In this document: piece by piece, positions 1 to 5,234 of the stretch
How positions within the stretch are numbered: position 1 is the stretch's first letter
Layout of the letters: each line of letters opens with the position of its first letter
NCBI GenBank assembly: GCA_002371215.1
Contig: DFGL01000050.1
Coordinates: 1 to 10,458, forward strand
Direction of reading: 5' to 3'
Source of the DNA: Ruminococcaceae bacterium UBA3751
Lineage (GTDB): Bacteria; Bacillota; Clostridia; Oscillospirales; Acutalibacteraceae
Length of the DNA stretch: 10,458 nt
Program-made: the position numbers and the translations under genes
The notes under the pieces: generated by a model
The model's database searches: none
Told to the model about the DNA's origin: nothing
Seen by the model: only the letters and a program-made list of their open reading frames with translations

Positions 1-161
1 CTGTCCGATGTCGGCGTTCTCTTCAAAAACAGTTCATTACCGCAAATGTCTCCTATCAGCTTACCGTTAAGGTACACAAGATATCCGCCCATCATAGATT
101 TTACGACAATATCACCTACTGCGGAAAAACACTCACGTACATATTCGTTAAATTCATTCAC
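1..161 (-). CDS. TfoX/Sxy N-terminal domain protein, partial (3' end off the left edge)
   Basis: About 53 codons are visible from a GTG start at 159-161, preceded by GGAGG eight bases upstream. That ribosome binding site decides the start. The translation begins VNEFNEYVRECFSAVGDIVV and goes on through KSMMGGYLVYLNGKLIGDIC. This matches the TfoX N-terminal domain pattern: a short helix, then MFGG-type glycines (here MMGG), an aromatic-rich strand (Y-L-V-Y), a DGK-like turn (NGK) and an LFLK strand end. Family members are small cytoplasmic proteins related to the Sxy/TfoX competence regulator, but most stand-alone N-terminal-domain versions in Firmicutes have no proven role. An extended -10 element lies about 40 bases upstream, so the gene is probably its own transcription unit. 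The remainder and the C-terminus lie outside the window. Confidence 0.72.
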   Translation of the reverse strand, partial: MNEFNEYVRECFSAVGDIVVKSMMGGYLVYLNGKLIGDICGNELFLKRTPTSD

Positions 162-197
162 TATGATTACCTCCAGAACTCTCGATTTGTCGGGTTC

Positions 198-206
198 ATT
201 ATATCA
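198..206 (-). promoter_or_regulatory. Extended -10 promoter element for the TfoX-like gene
   Basis: The minus strand reads TGATATAAT, a perfect TGn extended -10 with a consensus TATAAT hexamer. It lies 36 bases before the GTG start. No good -35 is present at 17 bases, as is common for extended -10 promoters. It follows directly after the hairpin terminator of the upstream unit. Confidence 0.55.
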
Positions 207-220
207 TACCTTTCACAAAA

Positions 221-248
221 AGTACAGCCGCCGAAACGCTCGGCGGCT
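221..248 (-). terminator. Rho-independent terminator
   Basis: A perfect 9-bp GC-rich stem (226-234 with 240-248) closes a 5-base loop. On the minus strand it is followed by TGTACTTTTTG, an interrupted U-tract. It lies right after the stop codon of the degraded reading frame at 256 and before the TfoX-like promoter, so it would end the upstream unit. The plus side also carries some T residues, so bidirectional action is possible. Confidence 0.62.
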
Positions 249-255
249 TTCAGTT

Positions 256-395
256 TTATAAATCAGAATTTGTCGGTTTATAGCCGAGGTAAACAGCTTT
301 TTCGCCCTTTGACGCCCAGCCGCCGCCTGCGTTACTGTTGAGGTTGACGTCTAAAACCTCATAGCCTTTCAGAGCATTTTTAGCGTCCTGCGCTT
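256..395 (-). pseudogene. C-terminal remnant of an unrelated protein (LNxxAGG...VYLGYK module)
   Basis: This minus-strand frame ends at a TAA at 256-258 and reads KEAQDAKNALKGYEVLDVNL and then NSNAGGGW..KAVYLGYKPT. It has no start codon of its own and runs directly into the metallophosphoesterase remnant in another frame. The pattern 'GY-VLDV-LN--AGG----VYLGYK-T' resembles small beta modules with LNKGAGG-YIYLGYK signatures that I know from large extracellular or toxin-like proteins. I cannot name the parent protein with certainty. It appears to be the tail of a gene whose body was deleted. Codon use is unremarkable. It could instead be the original end of a divergent host gene. Confidence 0.4.
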
Positions 396-577
396 CTTTG
401 CGTATGCGATATGCTCTTGCAGATACCTTTCTTTGTCGGGTGAGAATGTACGCTCCGGCAGCTTATGCTTACGCTCATTATCGAACTCATCTGCGAGGCG
501 ATATGGGAATCGGTAACGTGCAGAATTTTCAACGGCTTTTGAAGACCTATTTTAATTGTATTTTTAAGTAGTTCCAT
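396..577 (-). pseudogene. Metallophosphoesterase, N-terminal remnant with frameshift
   Basis: Translation begins at ATG 575-577, with GGAG seven bases upstream, and gives MELLKNTIKIGLQKPLKILH followed by VTDSHIA. The LHVTDSH stretch is the first metal-binding motif (D-x-H) of calcineurin-like phosphoesterases. After HIA the homology moves to another frame and continues as ADEFDNERKHKLPERTFSPD and KERYLQEHIAYA, as expected for this family. A single missing base near 495 explains the shift, since HIALADE would be the restored reading. Homology stops at about 399, where a different C-terminal remnant begins. Fewer than 70 residues of a protein normally longer than 250 remain, and the later metal-binding motifs (GD, GNH, H) are absent, so no activity is expected. 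The promoter upstream looks intact. Confidence 0.62.
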
Positions 578-624
578 AACAATACTCCACATTTAAACAG
601 ACGTTAATATATTCCGTTGATTTC

Positions 625-653
625 ATTATATTATATCAGATAATAAAGTTCTA
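625..653 (-). promoter_or_regulatory. Promoter of the metallophosphoesterase remnant
   Basis: On the minus strand, TAGAAC (648-653) is separated by 17 bases from TATAAT (625-630). A second overlapping TATAAT at 630-635 is preceded by TGA, giving an extended -10. The initiation region lies about 40 bases before the ATG at 577. The -35 match is only moderate. From here to the terminator at 782-824 I see no gene; the roughly 120 bases hold only weak GC-rich inverted repeats. Confidence 0.5.
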
Positions 654-781
654 CCTTTTTATTGTCTTTCGCGTTGCCGCTACCTTGTTTTGCGGCGGCT
701 GCAATTTGAATTCAGCCAAAACCGTTGTTTATCTATATATACGGCTCTGATTTGGAAACGAAACAGGTGTTTGCTGTTAAC

Positions 782-824
782 TATAATAAAAACAGTACAA
801 CAGATATAATCGTCTGTACTGTTT
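782..824 (-). terminator. Rho-independent terminator of the phosphodiesterase gene
   Basis: A 10-bp stem (790-799 with 815-824) encloses a 15-base loop. On the minus strand the second arm runs into TTTTTATTATAG. It lies about 40 bases after the phosphodiesterase stop codon at 864, with no gene in between. The plus-strand side is also T-rich (TTTATTATTTACT). Confidence 0.78.
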
Positions 825-863
825 ATTATTTACTCTTTATCTGATACGCCTGAAGCAAGCGGT

Positions 864-2444
864 TTACTCCGCCTGAGCGTAGTATTCCCTTAGTTTATCC
901 ATATCGCTTTCATCAAAGGCTTTTTTGAACACAAGCAAATCATCCATATGTATCAGCGCGTCGTTTCCGCTGTTAATTTTATGCGAAGCGTCATCGCCTA
1001 CAGTAAACGGTAGCGCGTCCAATGAAACGTTTTCAAACGTTTTGGGAAGGCTTAACGTTTTTTTAAGCTTGAAATTCCAGTATAAATCAATAGCGCAGTC
1101 CTTTCTGCGGAATACAACACTGCAGTGCAACCATCCGCCCGAAACGTCTTTGATATACGGAAGCTGAAATTCCTCGTATGAATTGGGGTCAGAGGTTTCA
1201 ACTCCGAGCCACACCGCAACGTTAGTAAAGCCGAGAGCAAAGCCCGCTCCCGAATCCGTCATAGTTTTAGTTGCACAGTAATATGCTTCGGAGGCGGGGG
1301 CGTTATCGATATTAAGCCATGCGCACACCGTAAAGTCATCGTTATTAAACTTAACGTCATCTGAAACAAGGCAGCCCGTTGCCCCGAGCTCTGCATTGGC
1401 TCCATACACACCGTTTGAATAGTACTTTACGCTTCCCTTTTCTGTAAAACTTGCATTGCCCGTTGCATCTTCAGCGTTAAACTCAAAAAACATAGCGAGT
1501 TTTATATCTTTTTCATCAAAGAAACTCAAAAGCCCTTTTTCACTTCTGAGATCAGGCTGGGGCTTTGTAAATATCTCATTTCGCCCGCCCTTAGGGGGAA
1601 CGACGTAGGGAATATCCCAGTCATTAAACAGCCCATCAGGTATCTGGGAGGAATATCCGTCCGTATCCGGCTTTGGTATTTCCAAGCCGAAAGCATAGCG
1701 AACAATTGCGTTAATATCCTTTGTAGTAGCAAAAAAGCTTTTATTTTCAAGAACGGTTTTACCTCTCAGCGCAAAGAAAATATACTTTTCCGTATCTGTA
1801 TATCCGCCGTGGCCGTGCTTGAATCCGCCGTGGTCCGTTATAACTATAAAAAGCGTATCCTCAATTATATCCGCCCCAACGCATGCATCGTATATTCTTT
1901 TGACCATTGAATCCACGTTTGTTATACAATCAAGATGCCCCTGATTGCCGTAGCCAAAATGATGCCCCGCTTCATCGGGATCATCAATATGTATGAACAG
2001 CAAATCGGGTTTTTCACTCAGAATACAGTTTACAACCTTATCAGTTGTTGAAGCGCCGTTTTCGGCTGTTTGGAATTCCACGTTTATATCGTGCTCTATT
2101 ATGCCCTTATTTATAGGCTCCCAGTTGCTTATACTGCAAAGCACGCTGTCGGGATACGCTTTGCGTACGCTTGTAAAAACCGAAGGAATTTCTTTATTTT
2201 TATATTCATACTGACAGACTTTTCCGTTAGTAAGGCCATGCACCTCAGGATCCGTTCCCAAAAGCATTGCGCCCCAATTCTGCGCGCTTATTGTAGGGAA
2301 CAGACTAAGCGCATTCATAGTTGCGGCGCCGTTTTTAAAGATTTCGTCCATACATGGCGTAGGGGTATCCTTACAAAATATTCCCATTCCGTCAATCCCT
2401 ACTATTACTACATGTCCATAGCGTCTTTTGTTCGTGTTGTTCAT
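864..2444 (-). CDS. Alkaline phosphatase superfamily phosphodiesterase fused to a C-terminal LamG-like domain
   Basis: The 526-residue protein starts at an ATG with AGGAGG nine bases upstream. Residues 10-270 form a type I phosphodiesterase/nucleotide pyrophosphatase domain. GIDGMG carries metal ligand D18, FPTIS offers T51 as probable nucleophile, DEAGHHFG gives D157 and H161, ITDHGG gives D204 and H205, and HGHGG gives H210 or H212. The full metal-binding set therefore looks intact. Residues from about 312 to 520 resemble a concanavalin A-like LamG sandwich: FEF near the start, a GVYG-A strand, FTVCAWLNI, WLHCSVVF, and IHMDDLLVFKKAF near the end. There is no signal peptide or membrane segment, so a cytoplasmic location is inferred, which is unusual for a LamG domain. 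Substrates of the family include nucleotide and phospholipid-headgroup phosphodiesters or phosphomonoesters; the actual substrate cannot be read from the sequence. The gene is followed by its own terminator and probably uses the promoter at 2656. Confidence 0.85.
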   Translation of the reverse strand: MNNTNKRRYGHVVIVGIDGMGIFCKDTPTPCMDEIFKNGAATMNALSLFPTISAQNWGAMLLGTDPEVHGLTNGKVCQYEYKNKEIPSVFTSVRKAYPDSVLCSISNWEPINKGIIEHDINVEFQTAENGASTTDKVVNCILSEKPDLLFIHIDDPDEAGHHFGYGNQGHLDCITNVDSMVKRIYDACVGADIIEDTLFIVITDHGGFKHGHGGYTDTEKYIFFALRGKTVLENKSFFATTKDINAIVRYAFGLEIPKPDTDGYSSQIPDGLFNDWDIPYVVPPKGGRNEIFTKPQPDLRSEKGLLSFFDEKDIKLAMFFEFNAEDATGNASFTEKGSVKYYSNGVYGANAELGATGCLVSDDVKFNNDDFTVCAWLNIDNAPASEAYYCATKTMTDSGAGFALGFTNVAVWLGVETSDPNSYEEFQLPYIKDVSGGWLHCSVVFRRKDCAIDLYWNFKLKKTLSLPKTFENVSLDALPFTVGDDASHKINSGNDALIHMDDLLVFKKAFDESDMDKLREYYAQAE

Positions 2445-2481
2445 TATATTCAGCCTCCTGTTGATTAACGGTTAAAACCTG

Positions 2482-2640
2482 AAAATCAGAGAAGTATTTA
2501 TCAAATCGCTCGCCCGAATAGGTATATCCCGCAGCAGTGGATAGCCCTGCGCCCGCACCGATAAATACCGCCTCGGCTTCGTTCAACGCTTCCCTGATTT
2601 TATTAATCTTTTCCTGATAGTTATCCTTTTCAAACAACAT
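2482..2640 (-). pseudogene. Sir2-family protein, N-terminal remnant
   Basis: Starting at ATG 2638-2640 the frame encodes MLFEKDNYQEKINKIREALN, then EAEAVFIGAGAGLSTAAGY and YSGERFDKYFSDF. VFIGAGAGLS-AAG is the NAD-binding GAG(A/I)S motif at the start of Sir2-type proteins, and the GERF-KYF-DF continuation also fits the Sir2-like subgroup. Homology ends at about 2482. Beyond it the frame reads through the ribosome binding site and start of the phosphodiesterase gene to a stop at 2392-2394 with unrelated residues. Only about 53 of an expected 250-300 residues remain, and the zinc-binding and catalytic regions are absent. I read this as a deletion that joined the promoter and first exon-like part of a Sir2 gene to the downstream gene. 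Whether the short hybrid peptide is still made is unknown. Confidence 0.65.
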
Positions 2641-2655
2641 AATATCGCCGCGCTC

Positions 2656-2664
2656 ATTATAGCA
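2656..2664 (-). promoter_or_regulatory. Extended -10 promoter driving the Sir2 remnant and phosphodiesterase
   Basis: The minus strand reads TGCTATAAT, a consensus extended -10. It lies 15 bases before the Sir2 ATG, and the likely -35 position falls inside the U-tract of the preceding terminator, with no good TTGACA match. It is the only convincing promoter upstream of the phosphodiesterase gene. The leader to the Sir2 ATG would be under 12 bases. Confidence 0.5.
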
Positions 2665-2674
2665 TATTCCAAGC

Positions 2675-2703
2675 AAAAATAAAAGCCTCGGGCAAGCCAA
2701 GGC
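2675..2703 (-). terminator. Rho-independent terminator
   Basis: On the minus strand a 7-bp stem with one G-U pair (2697-2703 with 2685-2691) and a 5-base loop is followed by TTTTATTTTT. It sits 17 bases after the stop codon of the radical SAM-like remnant and would have ended that unit. Confidence 0.75.
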
Positions 2704-2720
2704 ATTTTATTCACTGATAT

Positions 2721-2882
2721 TTACTTATCGGCATTAATAATTGCCTCAACCTTTTCCCTGTTCATATACAGCGTACAGCCGCCGATATGGTCGTCCTGAA
2801 GCAAGCCCTCCGTCTGTAAGGCTCTGAACAAAGGCGATTTAAGCGCTTCTTTTAAAAAAGTATCCTTAAGGTTAATAACGAA
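2721..2882 (-). pseudogene. C-terminal remnant, probably of a radical SAM protein
   Basis: An open stretch of about 53 codons ends at a TAA at 2721-2723 and is closed upstream by an in-frame TAA at 2883-2885. It has no start codon at a sensible place. It reads LKDTFLKEALKSPLFRALQT, then EGLLQDDHIGGCTLYMNREK and VEAIINADK. The combination 'GGC-LY-NRE-VE' near a C-terminus is one I associate with SPASM/twitch-type radical SAM enzymes, where this tail follows the auxiliary cluster region. The radical SAM core (CxxxCxxC) is not in the window. A terminator follows directly, so this is the surviving 3' end of a once complete gene. The family assignment is from memory of the motif and only moderately secure. 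Confidence 0.45.
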
Positions 2883-2905
2883 TTAACTATAAACTTGACA
2901 ACGCT

Positions 2906-2941
2906 ACAGAGAAAGAGGACGCTACTTGGAGCGTCCTCTTT
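2906..2941 (-). terminator. Rho-independent terminator of the CAP-protein gene
   Basis: A perfect 12-bp stem (2912-2923 with 2930-2941) with a 6-base loop begins 14 bases after the CAP gene stop codon at 2956. On the minus strand the distal arm ends in CTCTTTCTCTG, a moderate U-rich tail. Position and strength fit termination of the CAP gene. Confidence 0.7.
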
Positions 2942-2955
2942 ATTTGCATATCTTT

Positions 2956-3888
2956 TTATTTAACTTTAATTGTAACCGTTACGGTTTTGGTTAAAGCCTT
3001 GTAGGATGCGTTGCCTGCGGCAGCAACCTTAATTTTAACCTTATAAGTACCCTTCTTTAAGCCTTTTTTAACGGTAATTTTACCTGCTTTTGAAACAGTA
3101 ATTTTCTTATTGCCGCTTGCCTTTTTGAAGGTAACCTTACCCTGAGCCTTGGAAACAGCAATTGCTTTCTTAAGCGCAATAGTCTGATTCTTTTTCTTAA
3201 GCTTCTTATATTTAACAGTTGCTTTTTTTGCCTTAACGGTAAGCGTATTCGATTTCTTTACCTTTACAACAGGCGCCGGTGCGGGCTTTTTCTCAGGTGT
3301 GGTTGCATCTTCGGGAGCGCTCTTTTCCTGAGCGGAAAGGGTGTAGCCGAATTCCTGAACCCAATAGGTTTTGCCGTCGTCAGCCTTGAAACCTGCAATA
3401 CCGATAGCTACAAACTTAGGTGAAAGCATATTTCTTCTGTGGCCCTGACCATCATACTTTTCATTGGTTTCACACCAGATATCATATGCGCCGTCATAGG
3501 TTAATCTGATACCGGCAGAAATATTTTCACCATAGGTCTTTACGTCTTTTCCGTTGGCGTCCTTAACCGTGCAGGTAAAGCAAAGTGTACCGTCAGGTCT
3601 TGTATGAGAAAAAGACTCTGCTAATTCCTTTGCTCTGATTTTTGCAATCGCCTCAAGATTGACGTCATACTTATATGCAGCAAGTTCATTGGCTTTATAA
3701 GTTGTTTTTGTACTATTGCCCTCATTCCAATACCACGCGTCGCTGCCCGTTCTGAAATTATTTACCAGCGTAAGCATTGACTGAGCGTCGCTTGCCGGGG
3801 TGTATTCTGCAGCATAACTCTGAAATGATACCGCAAACACACTCATAATCATTACAACCGATAACACTAAACTAACTAATTTTTTCAT
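2956..3888 (-). CDS. Secreted CAP (SCP-like) domain protein with lysine-rich C-terminal module
   Basis: The 310-residue protein starts at an ATG with a perfect AGGAGG seven bases upstream. Residues 1-26 form a signal peptide (MKK, hydrophobic core, SYA-A cleavage). Residues 35-185 are a CAP domain. H95 in FSHTRPDG, E121 in GENISAG, H150 in GHRRNMLSP and E179 in VQEFGY match the conserved His/Glu/His/Glu cavity of the family. A proline-rich linker (about 190-207) leads to a C-terminal module (208-310) in which about a third of residues are lysine, with TLTVKAKKATVKYKKLKKKN, a KGLKKGTYKVKIKV stretch and alternating beta-strand pattern. Similar Lys-rich beta modules end many secreted proteins of gut clostridia and may bind the polyanionic wall. 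There is no LPxTG motif. CAP proteins are extracellular; the molecular role of bacterial members is mostly unknown. The gene directly follows the pilus operon, but a separate promoter and terminator suggest independent expression. Confidence 0.88.
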   Translation of the reverse strand: MKKLVSLVLSVVMIMSVFAVSFQSYAAEYTPASDAQSMLTLVNNFRTGSDAWYWNEGNSTKTTYKANELAAYKYDVNLEAIAKIRAKELAESFSHTRPDGTLCFTCTVKDANGKDVKTYGENISAGIRLTYDGAYDIWCETNEKYDGQGHRRNMLSPKFVAIGIAGFKADDGKTYWVQEFGYTLSAQEKSAPEDATTPEKKPAPAPVVKVKKSNTLTVKAKKATVKYKKLKKKNQTIALKKAIAVSKAQGKVTFKKASGNKKITVSKAGKITVKKGLKKGTYKVKIKVAAAGNASYKALTKTVTVTIKVK

Positions 3889-3923
3889 TATTTTGCCTCC
3901 TGTTCATTAATTTAATGTACTTA

Positions 3924-3950
3924 TTTATAATATTCTAATAGACTTGTCAA
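3924..3950 (-). promoter_or_regulatory. Likely promoter of the CAP-protein gene
   Basis: On the minus strand a perfect TTGACA (3945-3950) is followed after 15 bases by TATAAA (3924-3929). The spacer is shorter than the usual 17. The -35 hexamer contains the TGA stop codon of the upstream sortase gene. Transcription would begin about 30 bases before the CAP ATG. Confidence 0.5.
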
Positions 3951-4561
3951 AAGTTATTAGAATTATTTATATCCGAACGCACACAGCGTAGCGTAATTCT
4001 CTGCCTTCCGCCGTAATTACAGGTAAAAAGCGTTAAATCCCAGCCGTCGTTATTTTCCATTTCTTCAACGCTGTAGCCGTTAATCAGTTCAATTTTGTTT
4101 ACGTCATAGGTATAGGTAATACCCATCATATCGGTAAAGCGGATTTTGTCGCCCTTTTGGATATATTTTAGTTTACCGAAATGGCTCTGGTAATTATGGG
4201 CGCAGATTATCAGCGAACCGCTGTTTACGCTTCCGCTATATCGGCAGGGAGATTTTTTCAGCTTTTCAAGGCTCCATTCAGACTGTACGGGAAGCGTTAT
4301 TTTATATGAGGGTATGGATATTACTCCCACGTACTCTGCGCCGTTAATCTTAGCTAATCTTTCAGACGCTGAGTTAATTCTGTAGTTTGAACCGTCCGAG
4401 TCCTCCCTGAGCGAATTATAGATTGTTTCTGCCGTCTCGCCCGCTTTTTTATCAATATACTGATTATAAGAAAACAGTCCCCCGGCAACTGCTATAAACA
4501 ACACGCCGAGAAACATTAATACTACACCTATTTTAGTCTTCTTCTTTTTTACCTTTGGCAT
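3947..4561 (-). CDS. Sortase, non-class-C (B/D-like), probable pilus-anchoring sortase
   Basis: The 204-residue protein has a basic N-terminus, one membrane segment (about 11-31) and an extracellular sortase domain, with no C-terminal membrane segment. That is a type II membrane topology unlike class C. Catalytic residues are H122 in ICAHNYQSHFG, C181 in LTLFTCNYGG and probably R188 in GGRQRITLRC. The TLFTC-YGG--R motif is typical of clostridial sortases placed near classes B, D or E; I cannot settle the class by eye. I chose ATG 4559-4561, which has AGAAGG eleven bases upstream. A TTG nine bases earlier would leave only two bases to that site. The start lies inside the end of the basal-pilin gene (29-bp overlap), so the two are translationally linked. 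Inferred role: transpeptidation of the basal pilin's LPQTG motif onto peptidoglycan. Confidence 0.85.
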   Translation of the reverse strand: MPKVKKKKTKIGVVLMFLGVLFIAVAGGLFSYNQYIDKKAGETAETIYNSLREDSDGSNYRINSASERLAKINGAEYVGVISIPSYKITLPVQSEWSLEKLKKSPCRYSGSVNSGSLIICAHNYQSHFGKLKYIQKGDKIRFTDMMGITYTYDVNKIELINGYSVEEMENNDGWDLTLFTCNYGGRQRITLRCVRSDINNSNNF

Positions 4562-5234
4562 ATAAAACAAATCCTTCTGAAAACATTAAAGCGCCTAAGA
4601 AGCCAAGAATCGGTACAGGTAACTGAAGCATACCTGTCTGAGGAAGCTTTTTCTTTTTATCCGAGCTTGAGGATTTGGACGTTGTTTCCGTTTCTTTGCT
4701 CGGCGGTATAGGAGTCTTTTCGCTCGGTGTTGTGGTTTTTTCCGTATCAGGAGTTTTTGTTGTTTCTTCGGGAATATCAATTTTAGGCTCGGCGGTTAAA
4801 TTGAAATTAATGCCGTCATCAGTAACCATAGGAAGCAGCGCCAAAAACGGAGCAAAGTTTTCTTCTGATGAATATATAAGATATGCGCCTAATTCACAGT
4901 CTTCAAATACTGCTGTACCTTCTGAATCGGAAACGGCGCTTTTGCCCGTTGCGCCTTTTTTCTGTACTGCAGAATAGAGCTTCTGAGCAGTTTCAGGGTT
5001 TTCAAGGTCAAAGCCTGTGCCATAAGCAGGGTCCAGAGAAAAGGTAAAATCTGCTTCGGTATTAGAGCATTCTGCCACTTTTACAGCATTAACCCTCTGA
5101 TTACTCATCGGCTGCTTATTTGCTTTATTAATCATAACAACGGTTATGCTGCCGCTTGACGGATACGCACTTGCAGTAAAGCAAGGTAAAAGCATAATCA
5201 AAACAGCGGCAAAAAGCGTAATTACCTTTTTCAA
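4533..5234 (-). CDS. Basal/minor pilin with LPQTG cell-wall anchor
   Basis: The 233-residue protein has a signal peptide (1-23, TASA-Y), a beta-rich head (27-150), a Thr/Pro/Lys/Ser-rich extended stalk (153-196) and a sorting signal: LPQTG at 197-201, hydrophobic segment about 205-226, tail KGKKEED. The head contains a GAYLIYSSEE stretch like the E-box of pilin domains. The PK of AEPKID (K151) is where an acceptor lysine for pilus attachment could lie; that is inference. Small size, stalk and position between two sortases fit a cell-proximal base subunit. The start codon is TTG at 5232-5234, because an in-frame TGA lies just upstream and the next Met would destroy the signal peptide. AGGAG lies about nine bases upstream. 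The TTG overlaps the SrtC stop codon by four bases (TTGA), which indicates translational coupling. Confidence 0.85.
   Translation of the reverse strand: MKKVITLFAAVLIMLLPCFTASAYPSSGSITVVMINKANKQPMSNQRVNAVKVAECSNTEADFTFSLDPAYGTGFDLENPETAQKLYSAVQKKGATGKSAVSDSEGTAVFEDCELGAYLIYSSEENFAPFLALLPMVTDDGINFNLTAEPKIDIPEETTKTPDTEKTTTPSEKTPIPPSKETETTSKSSSSDKKKKLPQTGMLQLPVPILGFLGALMFSEGFVLYAKGKKEED

Noticed and set aside
380..592. Open frame of 70 codons on the minus strand
   Set aside because: Only its first part (577-497) is coding-like. After that the phosphoesterase homology is in another frame, so it is part of a pseudogene.
2070..2468. Plus-strand open frame of 132 codons, and others opposite the tip adhesin and backbone pilin
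   Set aside because: They lie antisense to well-supported genes, have no ribosome binding site or recognisable domains, and mirror the codon pattern of the true genes.
2392..2700. Open frame of about 102 codons on the minus strand that looks like a gene
   Set aside because: Its first 20 codons lie in a terminator and promoter region, codons 21-73 are a Sir2 fragment, and the rest is out-of-frame leader and start of the phosphodiesterase gene. It is a truncated remnant, not an intact gene.
2894..2899. Plus-strand TTGACA as a promoter -35
   Set aside because: No -10 at a suitable distance and no plus-strand gene downstream.
250..2900. Insertion sequence or prophage remnant as cause of the gene decay
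   Set aside because: I see no transposase or integrase fragments, terminal inverted repeats or target duplications in the region.
3000..3270. Lys codon-rich stretch in the CAP gene as a DNA repeat array
   Set aside because: The repetition is in amino acid composition; no regular nucleotide period is seen.
4562..4570. TTG at 4570 as start of the second sortase
   Set aside because: It leaves only two bases to the AGAAGG site. The ATG at 4561 has a workable spacing and gives the usual short basic N-terminus.
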